Made by a program: the position numbers and the translations under genes. Below, piece after piece: positions 1 to 54,974 of a stretch of DNA of 64,000 nucleotides (position 1 is its first letter; each line of letters starts with the position of its first letter). The stretch is from Cristatella mucedo. Its lineage: Eukaryota; Bryozoa; Phylactolaemata; Cristatellidae. The stretch is from assembly GCA_009760855.2 (NCBI GenBank), contig WPIO01000034.1:334001-398000 (forward strand). Direction: 5' to 3'. Under the pieces are notes generated by a model. It saw only the letters and a program-made list of their open reading frames with translations. It made no database searches and was not told where the DNA came from.

Positions 1-370
1 CAACAGCTGCCGAAAGATCGAGAAAAACAAGCAGAGACACTCTACCTACACCTACGTATTCATAAGTAGGTCGTTGTACACCCTAAGCAATGCTGATTCA
101 ATATAAGTGATTAGCTCTAAAGCCAGACTGGAACTTTCTAGCAACTTCTCGGTTCTATCTCAGGGAGAAACTCAAGAATAATGTTTTGTTTTGCTCGATC
201 TTTTGGCAGTTCTCCATGCAATGGACTTGACCTGAGGCTAAGGACATATTTATTAAGTTAGTTATGCATGGCAGCAGCAGATCTATGTAGCTTTCTTTTA
301 CTTGGAGATAAAATTCAGGATAACGCTAATCGTAGCCTCCTTGAATGCAGACATCGAGGCTGTGCAGACA
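1..370 (-). mobile_element. L2/CR1-type LINE fragment (reverse-transcriptase region)
   Basis: The minus strand matches the RT-coding part of the larger copy at 13490-16765; compare 1-150 with 14940-15070, and 258-283 with 15277-15302. It is a 5'- and 3'-incomplete fragment cut by the window edge. A short piece at about 195-215 reads in the opposite direction, so the fragment has been rearranged. No open frame survives. Confidence 0.7.
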
Positions 371-2304
371 TTGAGGCTTGTGCATTTAGAAACTGTGCAC
401 GTAGTTACTTAGTGCAGGAGAAATATATGCACTCTATTTAACTTGTCTTTTTCTGTGTGCTTTGATTACACATGCATGTTTTGGTACGTGTTACTAGCTA
501 AGGTTCTGACTAACCAGCAGCCGTGAGTGTCTTCGTGCGAGCTTTTTCATGTACCTCTAAAAATGGAACTTGAGTGATTTTGTATGCTTACCTAAGCAGG
601 GATACTTGTGCTTGTCATCAACTCTTGGTTATTGCTTTCTTGCAGCAAGTTGTTAAGCATGTGGGCACGTTCCCTTAGGGGTTCTGTGCAAATTACTTAT
701 CATTATGATTAGGATTGCCATTATTTTGCTTGAGAATGTGTGTGTGGAATTGCAGCTTCTGCAATATCTACAGTGTTTCCCCACTGCCGATTAAAGAGCA
801 GCTAGATTTGGAGGATGGAAAGGCACAAGGGTCGAAAAGCATTCTCTAGTACTTACAAGCACAGGCAGCAGTGATTGGCATTGATATAACAGCCCTGCTG
901 TGCCACTTGCTCTGGAACAGTCGCTAATGCATCTATGTGGCACCATCCATTTTTACCGCTAGTAGATTTTTGTTGCTCGGCAATCCTGTCCTACTTACAA
1001 TAGTGTTGGCATGCTAATGTGTGCTATTGCTAATGTAACCACTCTATGGCTGCCAGTCAAACTTTAATACTTGACAACCTTGCAGTCAAGAAAGACCAAA
1101 CTCAAAATTGAAACTAATGCTGTCGACGTGTACAGTTTTCATTTCTTTACCAACGGAAAGCATGTCTCCATTTCTAGTTAAGAGTATTCAGCAATGACTT
1201 TAGCCATGATCTGTGTGGTAATCGACACGTGTAAATGCAATCGCAACAACGAGAATGAAACTCCCATTTGGGAATTTCGCCTTAACTGATGTACAGACTG
1301 GCAGCAACAGATTTTTTGGTCTTATTGAATAATATGTAAGGATATTGCAAGTCCTTTTGTTTCTCTTGGGAGAACCACCATAGAACTAATGGTATTAGTT
1401 TATGCTGCCTCCTTTGTGACAACAAGGAGGAAAGCTAGGGGAAGTGCAATCTGAATGATTAAGAGCACCGAGGTCTATCGGTGTGTAATGGTAATACCAT
1501 GACTCGCATACGTGTTCCATTGTTGGTACCGGCAGCATCGAGTTTGTCCTGCGACCCAACTTAAAATCGTTGCTGATTAGAAATTCTTAAACTCTGTGAT
1601 GCATGTCTTCTTGTGACGTCATGTCTTTTTGTGCACCAAGACTCTGCCGACAATGTCCTCATTAATGCAATAAGTTCAAAGCTTGAGTTTGGTCTCGAGC
1701 ATGTGGTCTCGAGCATGCGGTCCCCTGCATTCTTTCCCTGTACAGAGTCGTGGAGATTCCATTTACTTTTACCAAGAACAGTCAAAATATGTCGTATAAA
1801 GCTCAGTCTTTAATGCTGCTTTAAGAAGTCTGAGTCATAACACAAGCTAGCCGGTCTCAAATCTGTATCAAACTTAATATGTGTAGCAGTGACTGCCTCG
1901 AGTATACCTTTATTCTCTCATATATATTTTTTTATAGGCCGATGGAAACGTTTACCTGAATAACCACAGTGTGGTACTACCTCTGGTTGTGGAATACAGT
2001 GCAGCCATGTCATGGGGTAATAGTGCACGTGACGTAAGGCATGGCACTGCAATAACTGACTGGTTTAGTTGTTTGAACTGAGTGAGCAAGTGCGCCAGAC
2101 CTTCTATATGAGCTATTAAATATTTATTATGCCAAAAATTCATTTTATGTGTTATTTTGTAAAGAGCTTTAACTAATTAAAAAATGTACACCAATCCATC
2201 ATGCCATCATGTTTTTCTTAGCTTTGCTTAAATTAGGTCAACTTATGCTTCTGTGGGTGTGTGTGTGCTCGCATACGCACGTGTGTTTATTTTGTATTAC
2301 GCCC
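371..2304. other. Unannotated AT-rich intergenic stretch
   Basis: No exon, RNA gene or recognisable repeat could be supported here. Reading frames are short on both strands. It could be 3' flank of a gene outside the window or decayed repeat DNA. Confidence 0.5.
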
Positions 2305-3727
2305 TAATGTAATGTAATGTATCTCCGTCTGTAACTCCACAAAGTCATAAAGACCATGTGGGTGTTATGCAGGAGAGTTTTTTATAGCGCACTCACAGCC
2401 TAAGCGGCTTTTGGTACGCATTCGGTAGCCAACAGACTTCGTCTCACGCAACAAATAGAAAGTGGGAAGCATAGCAGAGTCAGGAGAGCAGATGAGGTAG
2501 TGAGTTGCATGGAAGAAGTAGCAGCTCAGAACCGCTGAAAAGGATGTGTCATAGTCGACAGTAAGAGAGAAGTTGTCGTTGCATAAGAATTGTAGAAGCG
2601 AGTTCCACAGTCTAGGACCTGCAGAGCTAAAGCTTCTGTCTTGCGAAGGAGCCAAGTCGTGGCAGGCCTTGTAGATAAGCCTAAGAACCTTGCTCTGAAT
2701 CCGTTGGTCAACCGCCATCCATCTTAGCTCTTTTAGCAAAGGAGACACGTTTTAGGAGACACGAGTTCAAACTTCTGGGACTTGAAGACTAGCCTTGCAG
2801 CCATATTCATAGTCAGCTGCAGTGGCCTAATCGCTTTTTTGGAAATCCAGCCAATAGGGAATTGCAATAATCAAGCCGAGACAGAACTAAGGAGCTAGTT
2901 AAATTTTTTACAAGCCACTGTGGGAGACAGCTCCTAATCTTGGATAGGGATCGGACGAGATGGCTAGCTGCAGAAGCAGTCTTCTGAATGAAACTTTGGA
3001 AATTGAGGCAGCTGTCAAAAATGACACCTAAATTTCGAGCACGTGGTGATGGTCGCATAACAGCATCCCCTATTAGAAGAGCAAAGCCTTTTAATCCAGC
3101 CACACGTTTAAGGTGTCCTATGAGCAGTAGCTTGGTTTTATTGTCATTTAATTTCAAAAAGTTTTCCGACATCCAGGATCGAATATCGGCAAGGCAAGCT
3201 TTCAATTTTTTTCATGTGCTGCAACGTATTCCGACGGTTTGAATGACAAATACAACTGAGCGTCGTCAGCATAGAAGTGATATCCTATTCCATGGGCCTT
3301 AATCACTTTTCCCAGAGGTTGTGTAGAAATGGAGAACAGCAAGGGACCGAGGACGGACCCTTGAGGGACTCCACAGGTGACCCTTCTCGTGTGTGAGACC
3401 TGAACCCCACACGACACGGATTGAGCACGATCAGACAAGTACGATTTAAACAACGCCAGTTATTCGTCTGCCAGACCGATCGTTGTTCTCAATCGTTCAA
3501 GCAGAACATCGTGATCAATGGTGTCGAAGACAGCTGAAAGATCTAGCAGAGCTAGATCGGGCAGTGACATTCCCGTCGTCGTTGCCACGTAGAATGTCAT
3601 TGTTAACACGGAGGAGAGCAGTTTCAGTGGAGTGCTGCCTCTTGAATCCTGATTGAAATGTTTCTGACATTTCATTCTTTTCAATATGTTCAAGCAGCTG
3701 CTCAGCAACCATTTTTTCAAGAATCAA
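2305..3727 (-). mobile_element. LINE, L2/CR1 clade, second family (pentanucleotide tail)
   Basis: Broken reverse transcriptase read on the minus strand. Pieces in order from 3720 down to 2365 show the palm start (LLDLSAVFDTIDHD), the CGVPQGSVLGPLLF block, the catalytic FYADD motif (3262-3276), the downstream NFLKLNDNKTKLL block and an RLDYCNSLLAG thumb motif. Frameshifts separate these blocks, so it is inactive. The 3' end lies at 2305 and terminates in repeats of an ATTAC/ACATT-like pentamer, unlike the ATT-trinucleotide tail of the other L2 family in the window. Related tails occur at 29919-29975 and 54663-54965. Confidence 0.85.
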
Positions 3728-3737
3728 GTGTTTGATA

Positions 3738-3825
3738 GCCGAGGTCGTGAGCTCGAGCCCCGTGACATATGTGAAGCGCCCGAATAGTGAATAAGTTCTT
3801 TTAGTTTGCTATACAACGAATTATA
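3738..3825 (+). mobile_element. tRNA-derived SINE family 1, 3' half
   Basis: Contains the B-box-like GGTCGTGAGCTCGAGCCC segment followed by the shared GTGAAGCGCC...AAGTTC tail, matching the fuller copy at 53983-54125. Its AT-rich end is interrupted exactly at a TA by the Tigger-like element that starts at 3826. Confidence 0.7.
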
Positions 3826-4584
3826 CAGCGGTACTTTGACTTACGAGTTTCCCAACTTTTTTGAGATACGAGCTGCTTCTAGGCCAATTTTTTGCTTTGA
3901 GTTAAGAGCTAATTTGGAGTTACGAGCCAGCTTATGATACCCCCACAGCAGAAGTTGCAGAAGCGAACGGCACAGTGAGCTCTTCAACATCTGCCCAGAA
4001 TCCCGTACCGGAAATTTATCTCTACAAGTGGGATTAAGAATAGTTTGGGGATTAGCGAGAAACTTTGAGGGTTTTTCAAAAGAAACAACTCACACGAAGT
4101 TTTAACTGAGCGTGCAGCTGAACTATTTAATGAGACCTGCCTAACTCATTTCAGAGACATTCTGAAAGTGCGGATGAAACAGAGCTCATTGGACAGGTTT
4201 TTTGGTCGAAAACCCCTACAGATGAAAATGAAGAAAGAATGACGAAAAGACAAATCGGCGAATGAGATTCGGGTATTCATGCCAGCCTTTCTCCTCCAAC
4301 TCCGTCAGCATCTTAAAGTGGTCTGATTTCCAAGAGTTATTCCTGTACTGTATAATTAATAAAACCCGTTAATTGCAATGTATTTTATTGTATTGTGCTT
4401 TTAAACCAGATTCCTTTTTAGAAGTACCTTTCTTAATTTAAAAACATATGACAACAAATCTGCTTTTGTGACACCGGAACGAATTAAGGGCATTTCAATG
4501 GGGAAAATTGATTTGACATACGGGAAATTTGAGTGACGAGCTCCATCGCAGAATGAAATAAACTCGTGAGCTTAGGGACCGCTG
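3826..4584 (+). mobile_element. Tigger/pogo-like DNA transposon remnant
   Basis: The element begins TA|CAGCGGTAC and ends GGGACCGCTG|TA, giving CAG...CTG termini, a TA target duplication and inverted terminal repeats (left about 3826-3850, right about 4560-4584, imperfect inside). At 4093-4218 a plus-strand frame encodes a peptide containing THFRDIL and SSLDRFFGRKP. This resembles the C-terminal end of Tigger transposases, where I recall an HFRQIL...SLDRFF block. The upstream coding part is deleted or frameshifted, so at about 759 bp it is non-autonomous. What is seen: termini and C-terminal motif. Inferred: superfamily TcMar-Tigger. Confidence 0.8.
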
Positions 4585-4587
4585 TAT

Positions 4588-4648
4588 GTTTGTGTGTGTG
4601 TGTGTGTGTGTGTGTGCGTGCGTGTGTGTTGTGTGCGTGCGTGCGTGC
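4588..4648. repeat. (TG)n microsatellite
   Basis: Alternating TG with a few C interruptions, directly downstream of the Tigger-like element. Confidence 0.9.
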
Positions 4649-5066
4649 GAGGGTATTCTAGGCGGCAACAACCGAAGTGATGTTAAAATGGATGTTAGCA
4701 TCATCAGGGTGTTAATTATATCGTTCAGGAAGTGCATAATGTAAGTTTATAAAATAGCGTAACTCTCATTATGCAATCGTTGCTTGTTTGTAGTATTAGT
4801 ATCTACTTTTCCTAAAATAATATCTGAAATCTCTAACCATCTCACTATGGAATTTTCGCTTTTAGCTGTTCGCGTGACTTTCTGCTCGCTGTTGTGTTTT
4901 ACGCCGCATTGCACTTAGTTTAAACCGGTCGTTTCGCTGGACGTGGCTGGTTATGGAGCTCACCTTTGACCAACCAAGGTCAAGGTGAGTCACTTATATG
5001 ATTGAGGTAGTCGGCTTGAGGCGTAAGTGAAGCTCCCGAATATACATTAGCTTCTATTAAAACTAT

Positions 5067-5071
<5 letters not shown>

Positions 5072-5119
<48 letters not shown>
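5072..5119. repeat. (TA)n microsatellite
   Basis: About 24 uninterrupted TA units. Confidence 0.95.
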
Positions 5120-5124
<5 letters not shown>

Positions 5125-5125
5125 A

Positions 5126-5225
5126 AATGTATTTGTGTAGTGCCCAGAACATAATTTCTATTCACGTGCTCCAGGTATGACACAGGCCTCAAGCCCATGA
5201 CTTCAGTCTTCAAGTACATGCACTA
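5126..5225 (-). mobile_element. SINE family 1, decayed copy
   Basis: Diverged minus-strand match to the SINE-1 tail and B-box region (compare 23235-23385); the CAAGCCCATGACTTCAG part corresponds to the tRNA-like head. Confidence 0.5.
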
Positions 5226-5269
5226 AGATCTTTGATTTATCCAAAAAAGTTTACTGCATAATAACAAAT

Positions 5270-5340
5270 TTAAAGTGCCTAGAAATAAATTGAGCTCCTG
5301 AGGGCACTATAACAACTGTATCACTCCTATTGCTATTACT
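5270..5340 (+). mobile_element. L2 3' tail fragment
   Basis: Matches the L2 tail stem region (AAGTGCCTAGAAA ... GAGGGCACTAT). Here both stem strands differ from the common version in a way that keeps base pairing. Confidence 0.6.
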
Positions 5341-5345
5341 GCAAT

Positions 5346-5974
5346 TGGGTTAAACCAAATTGAATATCCTGAAGAATTTGTTTTGTTTTGTTTCTCATAC
5401 AGAAGCCAAGCTTTTTTCGCATAAACGCCGGTTTTTAGTCTTCGCGCAGCGACTGTTTATAGTGGAGGCGATTACAGAACTCCCCGTTGCCTCACTTACG
5501 AACCTCTCTCTCTGATTGAATGAATACCGTTCTCTCTACGAATTTCTATTTAAAAACATGCGGAGATAAATTATGGTAAGACTATAACGTCCACGTGGTT
5601 GTCGAAGCATAGGACGATATACGCAATGCATTGAGCTAGCATGTGATTTCTTCAAGGGTTCTCAATGTTTTGACGACTCATTTTAATGCGGACATTCGGA
5701 GATAGATTCGATGGTTCATTTGAATTCCGCGTCATTGAGGTCCGCAGGTCTATGCAATTGCTAATCAACACTTGGCTCTGTTGTAAAATAGTGCACGTAC
5801 AATAGTGCACTTCTGTTACATTCTTAGGATTGAGTGACTGAGAAGTAGTGCAACTAGCTTCGCAGCTGACAAAGAAAGCTTGCACGCAGCCGTCTTGGTA
5901 AAGTATGCAGTTGATGAGCTGCCGAACATAAATACAGAAAAAAGGATAAATCAAGGATGACCATCTTGACCTAT
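5346..5974. other. Unannotated intergenic stretch
   Basis: No gene or clear repeat recognised; only short frames. Confidence 0.4.
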
Positions 5975-6132
5975 TGACATTGTGCATGTCCCCTCGAACC
6001 ATTGCTTGATGACATTGTGCACGTTATAATTACCATTGGATCACACTTCCTCCACAGCATATGTAAAGTGCCTAGAAATAGAACTAGTTTTCTTAGGGCG
6101 TTATAAAAACATGAATTATTATTAATATCGTT
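5975..6132 (+). mobile_element. L2 3' end, solo fragment
   Basis: Carries the L2 3' UTR repeats (GACATTGTGCA...), the tail stem at about 6065-6105, and an ATTATTATTAAT end. It is severely 5' truncated, as is typical of L2 insertions. Confidence 0.65.
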
Positions 6133-6429
6133 GTTACTTGCTTTCGGACATTATTACTTGTCGAAATTTTTCCAAAGTTTTTGCTAAATTATGTGGCCAT
6201 CTCGCTATTTGCGTTGTTGATTTTACTCGTTTGCGTGAAGCTATGCTTGCCGTTATGTTGATTGCCGAGCTGAATTTAGTTAAAGTGAATGTCTCGCCAC
6301 CTGACGAACTCTTGCATTAGGTTATGGTATTAGGTAAGGCTCTCTTGCAATATGGCCGTCAGCCTTTTGTCTGCCCGTAACGACGGTTTACGTTATAGAT
6401 GCGATTATGGAATTCTGCCGCAGCCTTAA

Positions 6430-6540
6430 AAAAATATATAATTCATTTGTATAGCTCCCCAAGAGAACTAAATCTCTATTCGGGCGCTTCACATATGCCT
6501 CAGGGCTCGAGCCCAAGCCTTACTGAAGAGCCTGTCCATG
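6430..6540 (-). mobile_element. SINE family 1 copy
   Basis: Minus-strand tail (CTCCCCAAGAGAACT...GGGCGCTTCACATATGCC) followed by the GGCTCGAGCCC B-box-like motif; the tRNA head is partly lost. Confidence 0.7.
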
Positions 6541-7199
6541 ACTAAACGAATCCCCTTCTGTTTAGAGATTGCTATGCAAAAACTTCCAGAGGTCTAAAAC
6601 TAAAATTAAACTCTGAGTCTTCGGGGCGTCTGCCTGAAACCGGAGGGCTTAAATCGTTACATTTGGAAGGCGCTACCATCCGACGAACTCGGCGAGCACC
6701 TCCGGCATCTTGGGCTATTTTGATATAGTTCCCTAAAGAGCTCAAAGAAATACATCAGCGCCTCTTGTGGCGCGTAGTTAAGACGATCCTTTACACGACC
6801 CTTTTCACGACCCTTTTCACGACCGTGGTTGAGGGCCCGAGCCCAGCGCCGTAGCACCTTGATAGAGATTAATTTATCTTATGGTACTGGACGAATGAAT
6901 AAGAATATATTCTATTTGTTATCATATTTTGCAAGAGATAAACTTGGCGTTTATTGTCGACGTCTTTTCAACTTTTTGTGCGTGAATTAATGCTTACGAA
7001 TTTACACTTAAGCGCATTCGTGCCAACCTGCAGGTTTTCGCCCACCGTGCAGTCCTCTTGAGTTGGGCAATAATATTGTGTAATGTCGTGCTGTTTTTGT
7101 CAAGCGAGACTCTGGGTCACTGGACAGACCAGAAGAAGACCAAGAAATATTCCAGATGCTGACAAAGCATTGTCCAGCTAGCTAGCTAAAACTCAAACG
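6541..7199. other. Intergenic stretch with a short tandem repeat
   Basis: A 12-bp unit ACGACCCTTTTC occurs about 2.5-3 times at roughly 6796-6825. No gene is recognised. Confidence 0.4.
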
Positions 7200-7380
7200 A
7201 GCCGTAATGGCTCACTAGGTAAGGCGGTCGCTTGTCACGACTTTTGCCCGAGGTCGTGGGTTCGAATCCTTCGGTGGGCGATCCCTTATCGCCACTGCAA
7301 GTGGTGGTGATAGCCGTCAAGGCTCTTCTGTCGCTATACAAGAATAGGATGTTAAATCAGCTAGTATTTATTTATTTAAA
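7200..7380 (+). mobile_element. tRNA-derived SINE family 2
   Basis: Pol III promoter boxes are visible: an A-box-like TGGCTCACTAGG at 7208-7219 and a perfect B box GGTTCGAATCC at 7259-7269. A body follows with TGGTGATAGCCGTCAAGGCTC, ending in an AT-rich TAGTATTTATTTATTT. At least ten other copies occur in the window. It is not a functional tRNA gene because the arms of a cloverleaf cannot be closed. Confidence 0.85.
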
Positions 7381-8093
7381 CGAAAGTTGACCGTCGCACC
7401 GACTGGGCCATGCGACGGGTCAAGGCCATAGCAGGTGGCAGCTCCCAATGCCAAGGCCGTTGCCGGCATGGAATCGAAGCCTTCGAGTCGTCGTCTACGT
7501 GTCCTCAAAGCTCCGGTCCCTTCTTCTCCTTCGCCCGCGTTCTGCGCAGCGGCTAGTGAGAGGTAAATTCTCGCGGCTCCCTCGCCGCCGCCGTTTCTCT
7601 TCTTCACCTCGTCTGCAGGAAGTCGGAGGCGCCGCGGCGGCTCAGGGTCGGGGCCGCCGCGGCTGCTCGGCCAATCTCGTCCGCGGCGCCGTCGGCAGCT
7701 TGGGAGGAGTCCGCCGGCTGCTTAGGTTTGCCGAAAGGCTGCCGGCGGCTTGTCTGACGTTCGCGCTCATGCTAGTTGCCGTGCGCGTCGACCGCCGGCG
7801 AGCCAGCTCAATGCCCGGCGGCCGTAATAATTATAAAAGTAACGGTAACGATGTATAGTAACACATCTGGACAGCGCCATCAGAGAGCTGAGTCAACCAT
7901 CTCGGCACGTTGCACAGACTTTACTGCGCGGCACGCTTCGGTGCACCGTTCATGCTTCGTAGAAGCTTCTGTCCTCCATCGATCGGTAGCAGCTCGCGTA
8001 GCACGACCGAGAGGCGGCGTAGCTACGTGGTACGAGAGGTAGCTACGGCTCGCTCGCTCCTCCTCGAACTCGCACCGCCACAGTCGTACCGTC

Positions 8094-8158
8094 GTGCGCG
8101 ATCTGCGATCGTGTGCGATCTGCGATCGTGCGCGATCTGCGATCGTGCGCGATCTGCG
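8094..8158. repeat. 17-bp tandem repeat rich in GATC
   Basis: Nearly four copies of GTGCGCGATCTGCGATC in a row, with one C-to-T change in the second copy. Confidence 0.9.
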
Positions 8159-8184
8159 TGGCAAACGAGCACTCGAGTCGAGTC

Positions 8185-8231
8185 CCACTTCTGCACCCAG
8201 CAGCAGCGCGCGCCGCTGGGTGCAGAAGTGG
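8185..8231. repeat. Perfect hairpin, 17-bp arms
   Basis: Left arm CCACTTCTGCACCCAGC (8185-8201) and its exact reverse complement at 8215-8231, with a 13-nt GC-rich loop. Confidence 0.95.
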
Positions 8232-8933
8232 TCTCAGCACCGGCGGCAGGCAGGGCGGCTGGGCCGACGCGTCGTTCTAGAAGCGTCGGCCAGCTTTGGT
8301 GGGAGTCGCTCCGTGCGCTGCAGCAGCAGCGTCCGTGCAGCCCTAGCGCCGTGTTGCCGCCGCTGCCAGCCCTGACTGCAGAGGGAGCGGCCCGATGGCT
8401 CGCTGCCAGCCGTCAGGCAGCTCCATCCATCCCTCCCTCGCTCCTCCGTGTCGAGCCTCATCCACCTCAACCACCGACTTAAAAGTGCGGTCCTGCTTTC
8501 TGACCTCCCCGACGAACTTGCGGCCTGCTCGGCTGCTGTGCCAGTGTAAATTCTGCGCGGTTCTGGATCCGCATAGCTGCAGTCTCTGTGCAGTGCTGCC
8601 ACTTTCAGCTGCCTCATTTCGAATGCCTGCCGAGGCTGCAGACCTCGGCTCCTGCCGATGCTGGGGATGCACATTGCTATCGACCAAAAGCCAGAATAAC
8701 GGGACGTCGTCACCTTGAACTGTCCTGACCGGTGTAGCTCCGTGCTACGTTTTGTGTGACCCGGCGTGGCCAGCCTGCTGGAAGCCGGCCGGTCCAAAGC
8801 CTCCGGTCCCTCTGCTCGGCACTGCGTCCATTCTCTTGCCTTCTCATGTGTGCCGCTCGATTTGGCAGCTCGAGCCTAGAGCCATCGGCGCTGTGACCAC
8901 GTGAGGGCTGCGTGAGCTGTGCTTGCTAGGCAG

Positions 8934-53590
<44,657 letters not shown>

Positions 53591-53982
53591 GACGATGCAA
53601 CGGACTAAAGGCGCTGCATGCTGGTGCATCTCTGCTGCTGCCAGTGGTGGCGGCGGCATGCGGCTACAGATCGCGTGGGGTTTTTCAATTATGTATTCGG
53701 TGCGAGTTGAAATATATAGTCACTGACACTGCAGAAGTAGTGATTGGCTTTAGCGGGCGCCCGCACGACTGTGCACGTCTCCGACCTCTGGCCTCGGTGT
53801 GCTACACGCCCCTCTGCCAGCTGTAAAGGAAGTACCCACCAACCCGACGAAGTGCTGCCAGTCAGAAGAAATATGCCAAGCACTAATCACCTGAAATACA
53901 ACAACAAATCAACAAATTTTTCTGAATCAGCTTAGCAGCAAAGGGTATCAAAACAACGTGTTGTCGAGACTACCGTTGGATA

Positions 53983-54125
53983 ACTGATTTGGTCCAGCGG
54001 ATATGGTGCTCGCTCCGACCAAGGTCTGGCTGAGGTCGTGGGCTCGAGCCCTGAGGCATATGTAAAGCGCCTGAATAGAGATTAAGTTCTCTTGTGGCGC
54101 TATAAAAATGAATTATATTATTTTA
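53983..54125 (+). mobile_element. SINE family 1, near-complete copy
   Basis: A-box-like TTGGTCCAGCGG, B-box-like GGGCTCGAGCCC, then GCATATGTAAAGCGCCTGAA and GTTCTCTTGTGGCGCTATAA, ending ATTATATTATTTTAT. The best copy for comparing the SINE tail with the L2 tail. Confidence 0.87.
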
Positions 54126-54559
54126 TAATGCACGCATGGTCATATCCATGCATCTGTAGATTGCGCCTACAAAAAGTTATGTGGCCGAGTTGACGCCATG
54201 TCCGGTCGTTTTGACCTTGGGTCGGCTTAGGTCAATAGCTTTTGCTAGGTGACAGCTGTAAGATATAGGAATGAAAATATAGATATAGGAATGAAGATAT
54301 ACTGGTCTTCATGCAATACACTGTGCTAATTACGTTGTGACGCTACTGACGCTGTGCAGCCTCTGAGACGGATGGAGACTGATGTTGTTTTCTTACTGTT
54401 ATTGTATAATTCATATCATATGATGGCATAATTTTTTCATTTCACTTCTTGCAGCTCCAAACTTTGCTTAGCCTCCATTAATATGCCTCCACATTCCATA
54501 CTCTGATTGATTTGGCTCTGACCTGGAGTAGAAATTGCCAAAACAGAGTTCGCTTTAGT

Positions 54560-54655
54560 AATATTACTAATATGAACACATTTGTATAGCACCCTTGGAC
54601 AAATAAGTCTCTTTGTAGGCATTTTACAATGCTGTTAAGGAAGCATGTCAATATG
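54560..54655 (-). mobile_element. L2 3' tail, solo
   Basis: ACATTTGTATAGCACCCTTG and TTTACAATGCTGTTAAGGAAG. Confidence 0.6.
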
Positions 54656-54662
54656 TTTAGTG

Positions 54663-54965
54663 ATTGCATTTTATTGTATCTCCATTTGTAACTCCACAAA
54701 GACAATGTGAGTGTTCGGCAGGAGAGTTTGTATAGCACACTCAAAGCCTTGGTGGCTTTCGGTACGCATTCGGTAGGCAGCACACTTAATCTCATGCAAC
54801 AACGAGAAAGTGGGAAGCATAGCAGAGTCGGGAGAGCAGTTGAGGTTGTGAGTGATTAGCATGGAAGTAGCAGCTCAGGACTGCTGGAAAGGGTGAGCCA
54901 TAGTCGGCAGCAGGAGACTGTAGATGTTGTTGCACAAGAATTATATAAGTGAGTTCTGCATGCAC
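54663..54965 (-). mobile_element. Second-family L2 3' end
   Basis: ATCTCCATTTGTAACTCCAC start and GAAAGTGGGAAGCATAGCAG, matching 2330-2590. Confidence 0.8.
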
Positions 54966-54974
54966 TGCAGCAGC

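Larger units (their letters stand above)
7440..8933 (+). promoter_or_regulatory. GC/CpG-rich block, probable ALG9 promoter and 5' exon region
   Basis: Base composition shifts sharply to GC-rich and CpG-rich just upstream of the first recognisable ALG9 coding exon. Several frames are open on both strands, as expected for GC-rich DNA, and none is recognised. A missing ALG9 start exon should lie here because the next exon has no in-frame ATG. One candidate is an ATG at 7811 followed by a possible GTAACG donor with the required phase, but this is weak. No TATA box was identified. Confidence 0.5.

Noticed and set aside
7259-7269. Possible tRNA gene at a perfect B box
   Set aside because: The same head recurs in many copies with a conserved non-tRNA body, and acceptor and anticodon stems do not close, so it is a SINE.
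8094-8158. CRISPR-like array
   Set aside because: The repeats are directly adjacent with no spacers, and the DNA is eukaryotic.
8234-8797. 187-codon minus-strand frame near ALG9
   Set aside because: No recognised motif; several other frames are open in the same GC-rich stretch.
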